A stretch of 64,000 nucleotides of DNA. Source: Cylindrospermum sp. NIES-4074 (lineage in GTDB: Bacteria; Cyanobacteriota; Cyanobacteriia; Cyanobacteriales; Nostocaceae). The notes beneath the pieces were generated by a model. That model ran no database searches. It was not told the DNA's origin and saw nothing but the letters and a program-made list of their open reading frames with translations. The DNA lies in contig AP018269.1 of NCBI GenBank assembly GCA_003994795.1, positions 496,001-560,000 of the forward strand, read 5' to 3'. The position numbers were made by a program, and so were the translations under genes. Positions 7,677-16,887 of the stretch are shown here, piece after piece; within the stretch, counting starts at the first letter, position 1; each line of letters begins with the position of its first letter.

Positions 7677-9041
7677 TTACCCATGACGCAATTTGAGAGT
7701 GTTTGCTGTAACTGCAAGGCTGTCTTCAAAAAGTGCCTCCCGGCCCCAGCGTTGTACCTGTTGACTCAGCAACACTTCCGCCTTTTGTTCCGAAAGTGAA
7801 CTTACCTGTTGAAACAGACCTGCGGATTGGGCACCACCGTGTGTTTCCATCCGCATACAACCGCCAGTTTCTGAGCAAATCACTGTACCGCAATCTGCCT
7901 TCGGATTAGTGGAACTCAGGCGCAGAGCAATCAAGTCACCGATAATATCACCTACATCAGCAACCGGAACTCCTGCCAACTCTGCTTCCACTTGTCGTTG
8001 GTCTTGGGCAACAAAGCGAATGCGAGTTATATCATAATCTCCGCTTTCCCTTTGATAGGAGACTGGTTGCCAATCTAAACGATTTGCCAGCCAACCCAAA
8101 AACAGCAACGCTTGTGCGGGGTTGCCTTTTTCATAATCAATGGTCACGCGGTCAATTTCTCTCAAAGATGCACGACGATGGGGTGGGTCGTAGGCTTCAG
8201 CTGTCAACTCCTGCCATGCTGCAAGGCGTCGCCAATTTAAATCAGCTAGGGGGACGCCACCATCTACTAACGCCTGTAGGCTGATTAAATCATTTTCTGG
8301 CTCATTAAAGTTGCAAGAATCAACAATGACGTTATTGCAAACTGCCGCGAGTCTCTTGAATAGAAGGTTGTTGGGGTCTGGTGTCGCTTTCCACCAAAGA
8401 AACTTCGGCAAGCCACCAATCAATAATGCTGGAATCATACCACCTATCCGTTCCAAAGCTGCGGTAGTACCAGTTAGGGTGATGTATTCACAGCAAATAA
8501 GTGTACTTGAGGATTGCTTTTGGATGGGGCAATAGGCAGACACTTGAGCTTTGACCCCTTCATCTTCCCCAGCAACGGGACACAGGGCAATGATCCGGCA
8601 GGGGTTACGGATGGCGATTTCATCAGCAATTGTGGGGCTGGCTGAACCGTAGATCATACCAGCGCCACTCTCCGCAGCCCCGCTGCGCTGATGTTTAGCG
8701 ATTTGTTCGCGCAGTGTGGTGAGGGTTTCTGGTGTGCTAGTGCCAGTTTCTGGTAGTCCAAATTTTCTCTGCACTTCCCGTAGGGCTGTTTCAGTTTGCG
8801 GGCCTAAAATTCCATCAATTGGGCCGTTGTAAAATCCTGAAGCAGCTAAGAGATATTGGGTTTCTTCCGGTTCGTAAACCACCAAAGTAAATGTAGTGGC
8901 GCGGGTAGCAGCAGGTAGCCCACCGTCTTCGCCGGTAATGCCATAACTTTGCCAAATTTGATTCAGTTCCGCTTCTATCTCTGTCAGCGAAACATCCTTG
9001 GGTGCTTGGAGTGAAAAAATCGTAGGAGTTTGGGAAGTCAT
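7677..9041 (-). CDS. opcA: Glucose-6-phosphate dehydrogenase assembly/activator protein OpcA
   Basis: Allosteric effector needed for the activity and oligomerisation of cyanobacterial G6PDH, 454 aa, cytosolic. It lies directly downstream of zwf on the same strand (115-bp gap). The opening TPTIFSLQAPKDVSLTEIEA and the segment IRNPCRIIALCPVAGEDEG are typical of OpcA. Residues about 57-118 (EPEETQYLLAASGFYNGPID and PQTETALREVQRKFGLP) read as a peptidoglycan-binding-like helical repeat, odd for a cytosolic protein but apparently usual in cyanobacterial OpcA. A cysteine-containing segment near the C-terminus (KADCGTVICSETGGC) could respond to redox, as known for this thioredoxin-controlled pair. 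The start ATG at 9041 is unambiguous. Confidence 0.95.
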   Translation of the reverse strand: MTSQTPTIFSLQAPKDVSLTEIEAELNQIWQSYGITGEDGGLPAATRATTFTLVVYEPEETQYLLAASGFYNGPIDGILGPQTETALREVQRKFGLPETGTSTPETLTTLREQIAKHQRSGAAESGAGMIYGSASPTIADEIAIRNPCRIIALCPVAGEDEGVKAQVSAYCPIQKQSSSTLICCEYITLTGTTAALERIGGMIPALLIGGLPKFLWWKATPDPNNLLFKRLAAVCNNVIVDSCNFNEPENDLISLQALVDGGVPLADLNWRRLAAWQELTAEAYDPPHRRASLREIDRVTIDYEKGNPAQALLFLGWLANRLDWQPVSYQRESGDYDITRIRFVAQDQRQVEAELAGVPVADVGDIIGDLIALRLSSTNPKADCGTVICSETGGCMRMETHGGAQSAGLFQQVSSLSEQKAEVLLSQQVQRWGREALFEDSLAVTANTLKLRHG

Positions 9042-9115
9042 AGAAAATGTTGGTGTTCGGATTTTGGATGGAAAACAGGTAAATGGTAATTGCTAATTGG
9101 TAAGAGTTTTTTCCT

Positions 9116-9150
9116 ATTACCCATTACCCATTACCCATTACCCATTACCT
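9116..9150. repeat. Heptanucleotide repeat in zwf-opcA gap
   Basis: Four ATTACCC units followed by ATTACCT, in the gap between the zwf stop (9157) and the opcA start (9041). It belongs to the same heptamer family as 191-232 and 10762-10799. On the mRNA (minus strand) it reads as repeated GGGTAAT. Confidence 0.9.
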
Positions 9151-9156
9151 AAATTC

Positions 9157-10686
9157 TTAAAGTCTGCGCCAGCGACGACCATCTTGGTTAATTAAGAATT
9201 CTGCTTCTGCTGGTTCCCAAGTGCCGGCTTCGTACTGGGGAATGGTAGCGGGATCAGCGGGTGCATCCCAAACGGAAAGGGCTGGTGTCACTACTTGCCA
9301 AGCTGCTTCTACTTCGTCTGCCCGTGTAAACAATGTTTGATCGCCCATCATACAATCAAGAAATAGGCGATCGTAGGCATCAGAAGTTGCTTGGATGCCA
9401 AAGGAACCATAACTAAAGTCCATGTCAACGGAACGGGTGCGGAATTCTGCCCCTGGCATTTTCACATCAAAGCGCAGGGAAATTCCCTCATTCGGTTGAA
9501 TCCGCATTGTCAAAATGTTGGCACTTGTTTGTTGTGCGGCGGATTGAAACATTTTGGAAGGAACTTCGCGGAAGTGGATGGAAATTTCACTGACTTTTTT
9601 CGGCATCCGCTTCCCAGTTCGTAGGTAAAAAGGAACACCTTGCCAGCGCCAGTTATCCACCAAAAACTTCATCGCTACATAGGTGGGTGTTGTGGAGTTA
9701 GGATCAACTCCTGGTTCTGTGTGATACCCCGGTACAGGTTGACCTTTCATCCAGCCAGCACTATATTGACCGCGCACGGCTGAACGTGACAAATTGTGAA
9801 CATCTGCTAAACGGGTAGCCTGAAGTACCTTGACTTTTTCTGTGCGGATACTATCGGCATCCATTGCATTAGGTGCTTCCATTGCGGTCAAGCAGTAAAG
9901 TTGCATGAGGTGGTTTTGCAACATATCCCGCAGTGCGCCGGCGCTTTCATAATATCCCGCCCGGTCTTCTACCCCTACGGTTTCTGCTACGGTAATTTGT
10001 ACGTGGTCAACAAACTGTCGGTTCCACAGGGGTTCAAAAATCGCGTTGGCAAAACGAAACACTAGCAGATTTTGAACTGTCTCTTTACCCAAGTAGTGGT
10101 CAATGCGGTATACTTGGTTTTCTTTGCAATATTTTTGTACGACTTGGTTCAGGCTTTGGGCAGAGGCCAAGTCCCGACCAAAGGGTTTCTCAATTACTAA
10201 ACGATGTTTGTAGGGATCGTCTAGCATTCCTGCTGACCCTAGCTGCCTAATTGCTTCGGGAAAGAATGATGGGGCTACGGATAGGTAGAACATCCGGTTC
10301 CCCCTTGTACCCCGTTTTTCGTCTAATTCAGTCAATAAGTTTTTGAGTTTCTGGTAGCCTTCTGGGTCGTCTATGTCTCCGGGGCAGTAGAACAGACCTT
10401 GAGAAAAGTCTTGCCAGAGTTCACCCAGTTCGACACCAGCATGAGCCTCTTCCATGCCTTTTTGCATTTGCTCGCGGAAGTATTCGTGGCTCCATTGTCG
10501 CCGTGCTACGCCGACAATTGTGGTTTCTGAGGGAATGCGCCGCTCTCGTCGCAATTTGTACAATGCTGGCACTAGTTTGCGCCAGGTAAGATCCCCAGAA
10601 GCGCCGAAGATAACTATAATTTGGGGTTCGGGCATCCCTTGCTGTTGAAGACCAACGCGCAGGGGATTTTCTAGCAGACTGACCAT
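9157..10686 (-). CDS. zwf: Glucose-6-phosphate 1-dehydrogenase
   Basis: Oxidises glucose 6-phosphate to 6-phosphogluconolactone with NADP, the entry step of the oxidative pentose phosphate pathway; main NADPH source in the dark and in heterocysts. 509 aa, full length. NADP-binding GASGDL is at residues 28-33, EKPFG at 166-170 and the active-site RIDHYLGKE at 194-202. It sits between tal and opcA on one strand; both gaps carry heptamer repeats (10762-10799 upstream, 9116-9150 downstream). Start ATG at 10686, with GTTTGGTC-type sequence just after a poly-purine stretch. Function is certain at family level. Confidence 0.98.
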   Translation of the reverse strand: MVSLLENPLRVGLQQQGMPEPQIIVIFGASGDLTWRKLVPALYKLRRERRIPSETTIVGVARRQWSHEYFREQMQKGMEEAHAGVELGELWQDFSQGLFYCPGDIDDPEGYQKLKNLLTELDEKRGTRGNRMFYLSVAPSFFPEAIRQLGSAGMLDDPYKHRLVIEKPFGRDLASAQSLNQVVQKYCKENQVYRIDHYLGKETVQNLLVFRFANAIFEPLWNRQFVDHVQITVAETVGVEDRAGYYESAGALRDMLQNHLMQLYCLTAMEAPNAMDADSIRTEKVKVLQATRLADVHNLSRSAVRGQYSAGWMKGQPVPGYHTEPGVDPNSTTPTYVAMKFLVDNWRWQGVPFYLRTGKRMPKKVSEISIHFREVPSKMFQSAAQQTSANILTMRIQPNEGISLRFDVKMPGAEFRTRSVDMDFSYGSFGIQATSDAYDRLFLDCMMGDQTLFTRADEVEAAWQVVTPALSVWDAPADPATIPQYEAGTWEPAEAEFLINQDGRRWRRL

Positions 10687-10728
10687 AACAATTTTAGATT
10701 TTAGATTTTGGGTTGTGGATTGGGGATT

Positions 10729-10799
10729 GGTAATGGGTAATTGGTCATTGAGGAAGAAATCTTACCCATTACCCGTTACCCATTACCTATTACCCATTA
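10729..10799. repeat. Heptanucleotide repeat forming a hairpin in tal-zwf gap
   Basis: Five TTACCCA-type heptamers (10762-10799; order TTACCCA, TTACCCG, TTACCCA, TTACCTA, TTACCCA) follow GGTAATGGGTAA at 10729-10740. That 12-mer is exactly complementary to TTACCCATTACC at 10776-10787, so the transcript can fold into a 12-bp stem just upstream of zwf. Confidence 0.85.
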
Positions 10800-10807
10800 T
10801 TTAGTCC

Positions 10808-11953
10808 TTACACTGGTGACAATACCTTGATTTTGCTTTCTAAAGAGTTCATCAAGGATTGAAATGGCTTGACAAATTTGTCAATGCCTTCGGTGAGAAG
10901 TTCATCCATCACGGCATCGATATTGATGTTGATGTCGGGATCTTTCAAGCTTTCCATGAGCTGATAAGCTTCTTGTATGCCTGTTTGGATGCGATCGCCA
11001 ACTTCGCAGTGATCAGCACAAGCTGTAATGGTTGCTGGTGGTAAGGTGTTAACCGTATCCCGGCCAATCAACTCATTAACATACATGACATCGTTGTAGT
11101 TGGGGTCTTTGGTGCTGGTGCTGGCCCAAAGTAGCCGTTGCACTTTTGCCCCTTTTGCTGCCAAGGCTTGCCAACGCTCACTCTGAATAATGTTTTTGTA
11201 TTCCTGGTAGGCAATTTTGGCATTGGCGATCGCGATTTTCCCTTTGATAGCTGACAGTTTTGCTGTCTGGGTAATATCATCAACGCCTCGCTTCACCCTA
11301 GCATCGATTTTCGCGTCGATGTTGCTATCAATCCGGCTCAGGAAAAAGCTAGCGACTGAAGCAATTTGGCTAATGTCTCGACCCTCACTTACCCGTTGTT
11401 CTAAGCCGCGAATATATGCCCAAGCTGTGTTAATGTAACTTTGGACAGAGAACAACAGGGTGATGTTGACATTGATTCCCTCTGCGATCGCCTGCTCTAC
11501 AGCTGGCAAACCAGCCTCAGTCCCAGGAATTTTAATCATCACATTTTCCCGCCCAATTTCTGAGAAATAACGGCGGGCTTCGGTGATTGTGGCTTGAGTA
11601 TCATGGGCGATGGTTGGCGGTACTTCAATACTCACATAACCATCCAGTTTATTCGTGGCTTCATAAACAGGGCGTAAAATATCACAGGCATTGCGGATAT
11701 CTGCAAAAATTAGGGCTTCATAAATTTTGTATGTCGGCAATCCTGCACGCAATCCGGCGGTAATATCGGCATCATAAATGGCATTACCAGCGATCGCCTT
11801 TTCAAAAATGGCAGGGTTGGAAGTAATACCAGAGATTCCTTGATTTTCCACCAGGTCTTTGAGTTCTCCTGATTGAATCATGTCACGTGTCAAATTATCC
11901 ATCCAGATACTTTGACCGTATTGTTTAATCTCTAATAAGTGATTGGTGGCCAT
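10808..11953 (-). CDS. tal: Transaldolase (type TalB-like, long form)
   Basis: Transfers a dihydroxyacetone unit between sedoheptulose 7-phosphate and glyceraldehyde 3-phosphate in the pentose phosphate pathway. 381 aa, as for the longer zwf-linked bacterial transaldolases. TSNPAIFEKA lies at residues 44-53 and the Schiff-base lysine is Lys141 in MIKIPGTEAG. It lies 120 bp upstream of zwf and 238 bp downstream of fbp on the same strand, the gene order known as the opc operon of Nostoc and Anabaena. The start ATG at 11953 is clear. Confidence 0.97.
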   Translation of the reverse strand: MATNHLLEIKQYGQSIWMDNLTRDMIQSGELKDLVENQGISGITSNPAIFEKAIAGNAIYDADITAGLRAGLPTYKIYEALIFADIRNACDILRPVYEATNKLDGYVSIEVPPTIAHDTQATITEARRYFSEIGRENVMIKIPGTEAGLPAVEQAIAEGINVNITLLFSVQSYINTAWAYIRGLEQRVSEGRDISQIASVASFFLSRIDSNIDAKIDARVKRGVDDITQTAKLSAIKGKIAIANAKIAYQEYKNIIQSERWQALAAKGAKVQRLLWASTSTKDPNYNDVMYVNELIGRDTVNTLPPATITACADHCEVGDRIQTGIQEAYQLMESLKDPDININIDAVMDELLTEGIDKFVKPFQSLMNSLESKIKVLSPV

Positions 11954-12191
11954 AGGTGCTTTTCTTCAACTCCTGTTAACGGTGTTTCCCAGTGAAAGTT
12001 ACAAAACTCGTCAGTTGATGGTGACCTTTGAATTTTGGCGTTGCCAATCACGTATTGCATCAACCAACTGAAATATCTTGAATTCACATTCCCACAGCGC
12101 TATACTTTTATCCCCAATCCCAAATTGCCAATCTGAAAGTTTTAATTACTGGCAGATATTAGACCCATTCTTGATGCTTTTTTACCTTTGT

Positions 12192-13238
12192 CTAGTGACC
12201 GTTTTGAATAAAAGACTCCACCTTAGCTACATCCTCTTTGCTACCAATAATTAGAGGCGTGCGTTGGTGCAGTTGTTTCGGTACTACATCCAAAATATCC
12301 ACCAATCCTGTAGTAGCACGACCCCCTGCTTGTTCAATCACAAAAGCCAAAGGAGCAGATTCATACAGCAGACGCAATTTACCTTCTGATTTTTGAATCG
12401 TCCCTGGGTAGAGAAACACACCACCTTGAACTAAAATTCTATGGATATCGCTCACCATCGCCCCACTATAACGAGCGGTATAGCCTTCCGTGCGATGAAC
12501 ATAGCGGATGTATTCCCGAATCGATTCTTCCCACTGCCAAAAGTTACCTTCGTTAACGCTGTAAACTGACCCGTGGTTAGGAATGCGGATATTTTCTTCT
12601 GTGAGAATAAACTCACCCAAGCTAGGATCAAGGGTAAAAGAATGAACCCCCTTACCTATAGTATAGACCAGCATCGTACTGGGCCCATAAAGGATGTAGC
12701 CTGCTGCTAGTTGCTTGTGTCCGTTGGTAAGTAAGTCAGTGGCTTTACCATCGCTATCATTGCCTTCCTGTTGGCGAATGGAAAAAATGGAACCCAAACT
12801 GAGATTAGTATCAGTGTTGGATGAGCCATCAATGGGATCATATAGCAAGGTATAGCGACCAATGGGGCAGTTTTCCGGGATGTAGTAAGGTTTTTCCATT
12901 TCCTCGGAAGCTAGGCGGCAAACTAAGCCGCTTTGCTTAAATACCGAGATAAATACGTCGTTGGCATAGACATCCAAGTTTTTGACATCTTCTCCCTGGA
13001 CATTGACTTCCCCACTAAATCCGAGAACGCCTTCCATTAAACCAGCGCAGCTGAGGCGACGCGCAATTAATTTACCAGCTAAGGCGATGCGATTCATCAG
13101 CGCACTCAGATCCTGTGCATCTGGCGAGAAACTGTGAAGTTGCTGGAGAACGTGACGAGATAAAGTTGTACAATCACGATCTAGAGATTTATCTGTGGCG
13201 TAGTCGATAGACTCTAAAGATTCTGGCGCTTGAGCCAT
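12192..13238 (-). CDS. fbp: Fructose-1,6-bisphosphatase, class I
   Basis: Hydrolyses fructose 1,6-bisphosphate to fructose 6-phosphate (gluconeogenesis, and recycling of carbon into the oxidative pentose phosphate pathway). 348 aa. The class I metal-binding motif [10 protein letters not shown] is at residues 134-143, with the acidic ASEEM before it (110-114). It is the first gene of the fbp-tal-zwf-opcA block, all on the minus strand. The gap to tal (238 bp) holds no obvious terminator, so cotranscription is possible, though tal and zwf may have their own promoters. Confidence 0.96.
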   Translation of the reverse strand: MAQAPESLESIDYATDKSLDRDCTTLSRHVLQQLHSFSPDAQDLSALMNRIALAGKLIARRLSCAGLMEGVLGFSGEVNVQGEDVKNLDVYANDVFISVFKQSGLVCRLASEEMEKPYYIPENCPIGRYTLLYDPIDGSSNTDTNLSLGSIFSIRQQEGNDSDGKATDLLTNGHKQLAAGYILYGPSTMLVYTIGKGVHSFTLDPSLGEFILTEENIRIPNHGSVYSVNEGNFWQWEESIREYIRYVHRTEGYTARYSGAMVSDIHRILVQGGVFLYPGTIQKSEGKLRLLYESAPLAFVIEQAGGRATTGLVDILDVVPKQLHQRTPLIIGSKEDVAKVESFIQNGH

Positions 13239-13786
13239 TTTTGGTACTCCCCAGCGAGTTGCTGTTGCGTTATTGTTATGCGTGGCAACTTGTGGTTGCT
13301 GCCTCTATCTTAGAAAGGTAATTTGAGAACTGAAATGTGATTTTAGATAAACTAAAGAAATGGATATTTTGAGCTACCCTCCGACCAAGCATAGACGCGC
13401 AGCAACTCGCCCCAGGACTCGCCAAAATCCCCAGCTTTAACTTGAGTAAATATACTTAAAATTATCTAAAACCAATTTATTTCCATCCCCTAGCGTTCAC
13501 TATGGGAACTGGGCACTCAGCACCCAGCACTCAGCACCCAGCACTCAGCACCCAGCACCCAGCACTCAAAACTCAGCACTCAAAACTCAGCACTCAAAAC
13601 TCAGCACTCAGCACTCAGCACTCAAAACTCAGCACTCAGCACTCACTTCCATAGAAAACACCGACTAGTGTTGAAATTTGTTTGCTGTTCACAACTAGTC
13701 GGGTGTAGTTCTATGAATTTGTGAATTGCCGCAACTTAGCCTTGCGTAACTAGAAAACAATTTGCTAATATATCAATCCGTCTTTG
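13239..13786. other. Intergenic region carrying a large heptamer array
   Basis: Lies between fbp (its upstream side) and the end of the RRM gene. The fbp promoter should lie in 13239-13500. Apart from the heptamer array (13513-13645) nothing is recognised. A short repeated motif AACTAGTCGG is seen at 13692-13701, with CGACTAGTGTT at 13661. Confidence 0.6.
13513..13645. repeat. Heptanucleotide array, 19 units
   Basis: Nineteen perfect-length heptamers of three kinds: GCACTCA, GCACCCA and AAACTCA. The left part alternates GCACTCA/GCACCCA and the right part alternates GCACTCA/AAACTCA, suggesting expansion by duplication of 14-bp blocks. It is the complement-type relative of the array at 28830-28927 (GTGCTGA/GTTTGGA). 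There are no spacers, so this is not CRISPR. Confidence 0.95.
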
Positions 13787-14086
13787 TTAAAGTTCTTGCC
13801 TTTTAGCCCAACTACCTCGTTGGCCATCATCTCGCCGGTTATCCTCTCGCGGTTTGGCTTTATTGACCCTTAGTTGACGGCCCATCCATTCTGCACCATC
13901 TAGTTCTGTAATAGCTGTATCTTCTTGGGCATCTTCAATCATGTCAACAAATGCAAAGCCTCGCAGTCGGCCTGTTTCACGGTCGGTAGGTAAGACAACT
14001 CTTTTGACCTCGCCATAATCTGCAAACACGGCTTTTAAGTCTGCTTCGGTAGCGCGGTATGAGAGATTTCCAACGTAAATAGTCAT
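13787..14086 (-). CDS. RRM RNA-binding protein (cyanobacterial Rbp)
   Basis: Single RNA-recognition-motif protein of 99 aa. RNP2 is IYVGNL (residues 3-8) and RNP1 is RGFAFVDM (42-49). The C-terminus is short, charged and glycine-poor (REDNRRDDGQRG). Cyanobacterial Rbps bind RNA and several are cold-induced or place mRNAs near the thylakoid. The upstream 330 bp contain no gene and may hold a long 5' leader, as known for cold-regulated rbp genes; no specific element was identified. Paralogue identity (RbpA-F) cannot be fixed. Confidence 0.95.
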   Translation of the reverse strand: MTIYVGNLSYRATEADLKAVFADYGEVKRVVLPTDRETGRLRGFAFVDMIEDAQEDTAITELDGAEWMGRQLRVNKAKPREDNRRDDGQRGSWAKRQEL

Positions 14087-14413
14087 GTGGGATCACGTAA
14101 TTTTCAACAAAGAAGCATCAGTTCAGCTGGAACACAGATCTAAACAAATTGCAAATATTGCATAGTCTCCTCTGATTCATATATGGCAAGTGTTGTAGGG
14201 CGGCAACCATAACGATCTCCTTGTCTACAACTCTACGTGCCATGTGGCTGAACATACGCATACGCTCATATAATAACTGATTGTGACATTTTTCCACGTA
14301 TGGAATCTTACAAACCCTCATAAAATTGCATTAGCGGCGCTTATATGTGGCGTAAATATCCAATATTGGCGGAGTCAGCCCGCGCTGTCCCTGGGGACAG
14401 CATCGGGAAAATC
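14087..14413. other. Leader/promoter region of the rbp gene
   Basis: AT-rich, without a believable gene; a 67-codon open frame on the minus strand has no family features. A CCTCTG-rich stretch and CGCTGTCCCTGGGGACAGC (about 14383-14401, a near-perfect palindrome) are the only structures seen. The palindrome lies 13 bp beyond the stop of the small gene at 14414-14632 and may end its transcript. Confidence 0.5.
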
Positions 14414-14632
14414 TTAGTCAATGGAAATCTGCTGTGGGCCAGAGGCTTTGCCGTTATTTGACCCAGTAGTGGGGGTGGTGAAACCGGTTGCACCAATCTG
14501 TTTATCTAACCAGCCTTTAACGGGGTCGTCTGCAAGGTTGAGTCGCAGCACACCGGAGACGAAACCGCCTAGAAATGAGACTGGGTGCTGGGTAAGTTGT
14601 TTAAATATTGGTGACAATTCATCAATGAACAT
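14414..14632 (-). CDS. Small conserved cyanobacterial protein, unknown function
   Basis: 72 aa. A good ribosome site (GGAG, about 8 bases upstream) precedes the ATG at 14632, and the frame looks coding: an amphipathic helix (SPIFKQLTQHPVSFLGGFVS) followed by NLADDPVKGWLDKQIG and a low-complexity Thr/Asn/Gly tail. I recognise the type as a short conserved hypothetical of filamentous cyanobacteria but know no function. No membrane segment is convincing; the VSFLGGFVSGVLRL stretch may associate with membranes. Confidence 0.65.
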   Translation of the reverse strand: MFIDELSPIFKQLTQHPVSFLGGFVSGVLRLNLADDPVKGWLDKQIGATGFTTPTTGSNNGKASGPQQISID

Positions 14633-14739
14633 TTAAAGGTCTCCTGGCGTTGCCGTAAAAAATTATTACTTTTTAATCAATCGTAACCTGGAAAGTTCTT
14701 TTGGGGGGGTGGTGAGGGAAGGGGTAAGAGGGAGAGTTA

Positions 14740-14800
14740 ACGCAGAGGAGCGCTGAGTACGCGCAGAGGTTCGCGGAGGGTTTTCTGGTGTTGCTGAATG
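14740..14800. repeat. Dispersed GC-rich repeat, copy 1
   Basis: Reads CGCAGAGGAGCGCTGAGTAC, then GCGCAGAGGTTCGCGGAGG, then a TTGCTGAATGGTGG tail. A relative lies at about 20917-20990 with the same order of blocks and tail (CGCAGAGGGTCGCGGAGTAC, CGCAGAGGTACGCTGAGG, TTGCTGAATAGTGG). Confidence 0.6.
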
Positions 14801-14808
14801 GTGGATGG

Positions 14809-16659
14809 TTAGGAATCTGGTAATCCGGTGATGGAATAAATCATTGTTGATTGTTGCCGTCCACGCAGCTGTAGTTGCTGTATTTGTTGGGTATGGAAAT
14901 GCTGCTTGATCAGCTGGAAGGTGGTTTCGCTGATTAAGATGTTGTAAGGATTTCCCTCTTTGGCGTTTTTGTTGAGTTGTTCTAGACGAGCAGCGATATT
15001 CACCGCGTCTCCCAATACGGAATAATTCAATCGCTGAGATCCCCCAATGCTGCCAGCAACTACTAGTCCTGTATGAATGCCAATGCCGATGCTGATGGTA
15101 GGCTTGCCTTGCTGTTCTAATTCCTGATTTAACAGGATTAATCTTTCCTGCATTGAGATGGCAGCTGAGATGGCATCAATGGCATCTTGTTGAATTTCCT
15201 CTGCGCGTGTGTGGGGAAAGGGAATTCCAAAGACGGCCATAACGGCATCTCCAATGTATTTATCAACTACTCCGTGATGTTGTTGAATGCACTCAGCCAT
15301 CGCACCCAGGTAGGAGTTTAACCAGTCGAGTAATTCTCGTGGTTTCATGCCTTCGGAAATGGTGGTAAAGCTGCGAATGTCGGTAAATAGCACTGTTGCC
15401 ACCATTTCTTTAGCATCTAATTGACCGTTTTGGAATATCTCGCTCCGATGCTGCCAGATTAATGCTGCTGTTTCTTGGGAAACATGACGAGCAAATAAAC
15501 TCATTAATTGTTGTTTTTCTTTTTGTTCCTGCCACTGAAGGGTTAGTCCTGCTAAGAAGATAGTGCCGATGGGTGCAGCGGTAGGCAACCAAAGATTGGA
15601 GATGAAGAGAGCCAAGACTGATAAACTGAACCAAGTAACAGGCAGCAGGACTAGAAGCAGAGTTCGTTTGGGAAATTTCCCAGGAAGCAGTATGAGACTG
15701 GAACCAATGCCAAAGCTGAATAATAGTAAAAGTTCAATTTGCTGGGGTAAGCGTTGCAGCAGTCGCTGGTTGAGTAGATTATCAATGACTGCTGCGTGCA
15801 TATAAACACCTGATGTTGGTGGTGTTTGCTCGAATGGAGTTTTTAGGGGATCGTTTGCTCCGGTGGCTGTTAGTCCAACTAGAACAATTTTGTTTTTGAG
15901 TCTGGCTGTATCTATCTTTTTCTGGAGAACGTCGGCAAAGGAGTAGGTGGGGATTCCCCTCGCGCCTTGAGTTGATTCTAACCAATTAATCCACACTGAT
16001 TGTGCAGTCACTCCCGATTGCAGAGGTGGTAAGGTAATGAGGGATTTTTTGGAGTTGGTGGTATCTGCGGTAAAGGTCTGCTGCAAGCTGTTGTTGTATG
16101 CCTGTAGCAACATGATGCTGAAGGAGGGAACTTGATTGATGTAGAGCGATGTTTGACGGGTGACTCCATCGATATCGGCATTGCTGACAATGTGGCCTTT
16201 GGCTGTGACACGATCTAGGACTGGCACTGGTCGCAGGGTCTGTTTCTGTAAACTGGGGGCGATCGCTAACACAACGTTACCATTAACTGCCATTGCTTCG
16301 GCCAGTGTTGCGTCTTGACTGCTGGGTTCGGTAAACAAAATATCAAAGCCGATCGCAGCTGGAGGTGCAGCTTCTAAAGTTTCCAACAACTGAGTATAGC
16401 GATCGCGTGCCAGCGGAAACTCCCCATACTGACGCAATGTAGCATCATCAATCGCAATTACGGCAATGCGCGAATCCCAACTAGGATGAGGTAGAAAGTT
16501 ACGCGCACAAAACAATAAATTAAATCCTAGTAGTTCTAAAGTAGCCCAAGCACCTACTTGCCATAATCCCATTGAGAACAGAGCAGTCAATACCCCAGGA
16601 AACAGGAAATGGTTTTCTAGAATGTCTCGCAGAGATTTTCCCCTAGCTTTTACGACCAT
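14809..16659 (-). CDS. CHASE2-domain adenylate/guanylate cyclase
   Basis: Membrane sensor cyclase making cAMP or cGMP. From the ATG at 16659 it is 616 aa: an N-terminal membrane segment, an extracytoplasmic CHASE2 domain (about 50-310, with AVIAIDDATLRQYGEFPLAR and FDILFTEPS), three membrane helices (about 310-385), then a class III cyclase catalytic domain (about 415-610). Metal-binding Asp lies in FTDIRSFTTI and in GDAVMAVFG; transition-state Asn and Arg are in GDAVNIAARLE. An ATG at 16737 also fits the frame but falls in the middle of a 30-bp palindrome, so the start after GGAGGG at 16659 is preferred. Divergent from the secreted SPOR-like and FecR-domain genes. Confidence 0.92.
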   Translation of the reverse strand: MVVKARGKSLRDILENHFLFPGVLTALFSMGLWQVGAWATLELLGFNLLFCARNFLPHPSWDSRIAVIAIDDATLRQYGEFPLARDRYTQLLETLEAAPPAAIGFDILFTEPSSQDATLAEAMAVNGNVVLAIAPSLQKQTLRPVPVLDRVTAKGHIVSNADIDGVTRQTSLYINQVPSFSIMLLQAYNNSLQQTFTADTTNSKKSLITLPPLQSGVTAQSVWINWLESTQGARGIPTYSFADVLQKKIDTARLKNKIVLVGLTATGANDPLKTPFEQTPPTSGVYMHAAVIDNLLNQRLLQRLPQQIELLLLFSFGIGSSLILLPGKFPKRTLLLVLLPVTWFSLSVLALFISNLWLPTAAPIGTIFLAGLTLQWQEQKEKQQLMSLFARHVSQETAALIWQHRSEIFQNGQLDAKEMVATVLFTDIRSFTTISEGMKPRELLDWLNSYLGAMAECIQQHHGVVDKYIGDAVMAVFGIPFPHTRAEEIQQDAIDAISAAISMQERLILLNQELEQQGKPTISIGIGIHTGLVVAGSIGGSQRLNYSVLGDAVNIAARLEQLNKNAKEGNPYNILISETTFQLIKQHFHTQQIQQLQLRGRQQSTMIYSITGLPDS

Positions 16660-16721
16660 TTTCTCACTCTTCCCTCCTGTGTTCTCCCTTAAAGAGTATG
16701 CCATTTGCGGTAGCCTAAAAA

Positions 16722-16751
16722 TGTAGAGACGTTTCATGAAACGTCTCTACA
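16722..16751. repeat. 30-bp perfect palindrome, copy 1
   Basis: TGTAGAGACGTTTCA joined to its exact reverse complement. The same framework with a different centre (TTACATGTAA in place of TTTCATGAAA) occurs at 22772-22801. It lies upstream of the cyclase gene and could act as a hairpin in RNA. Confidence 0.9.
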
Positions 16752-16887
16752 ATCCCCTAGTTCGGATAATAATAAAAACTTTAGTAAACAAGTAATGGTA
16801 CTTGCACCTACCGAATTATACTGATGCAGTAAGTAATTGTTGGCTAGCCGAGGCGAGGTCAAAACTTCTAGGAATTAGGTGAATTAG

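Noticed and set aside
13513-13645. CRISPR-like array
   Set aside because: Units are 7 bp and contiguous; no spacers and no cas genes.
14118-14321. 67-codon open frame upstream of the RRM gene
   Set aside because: No family features; more likely the leader of the rbp mRNA.
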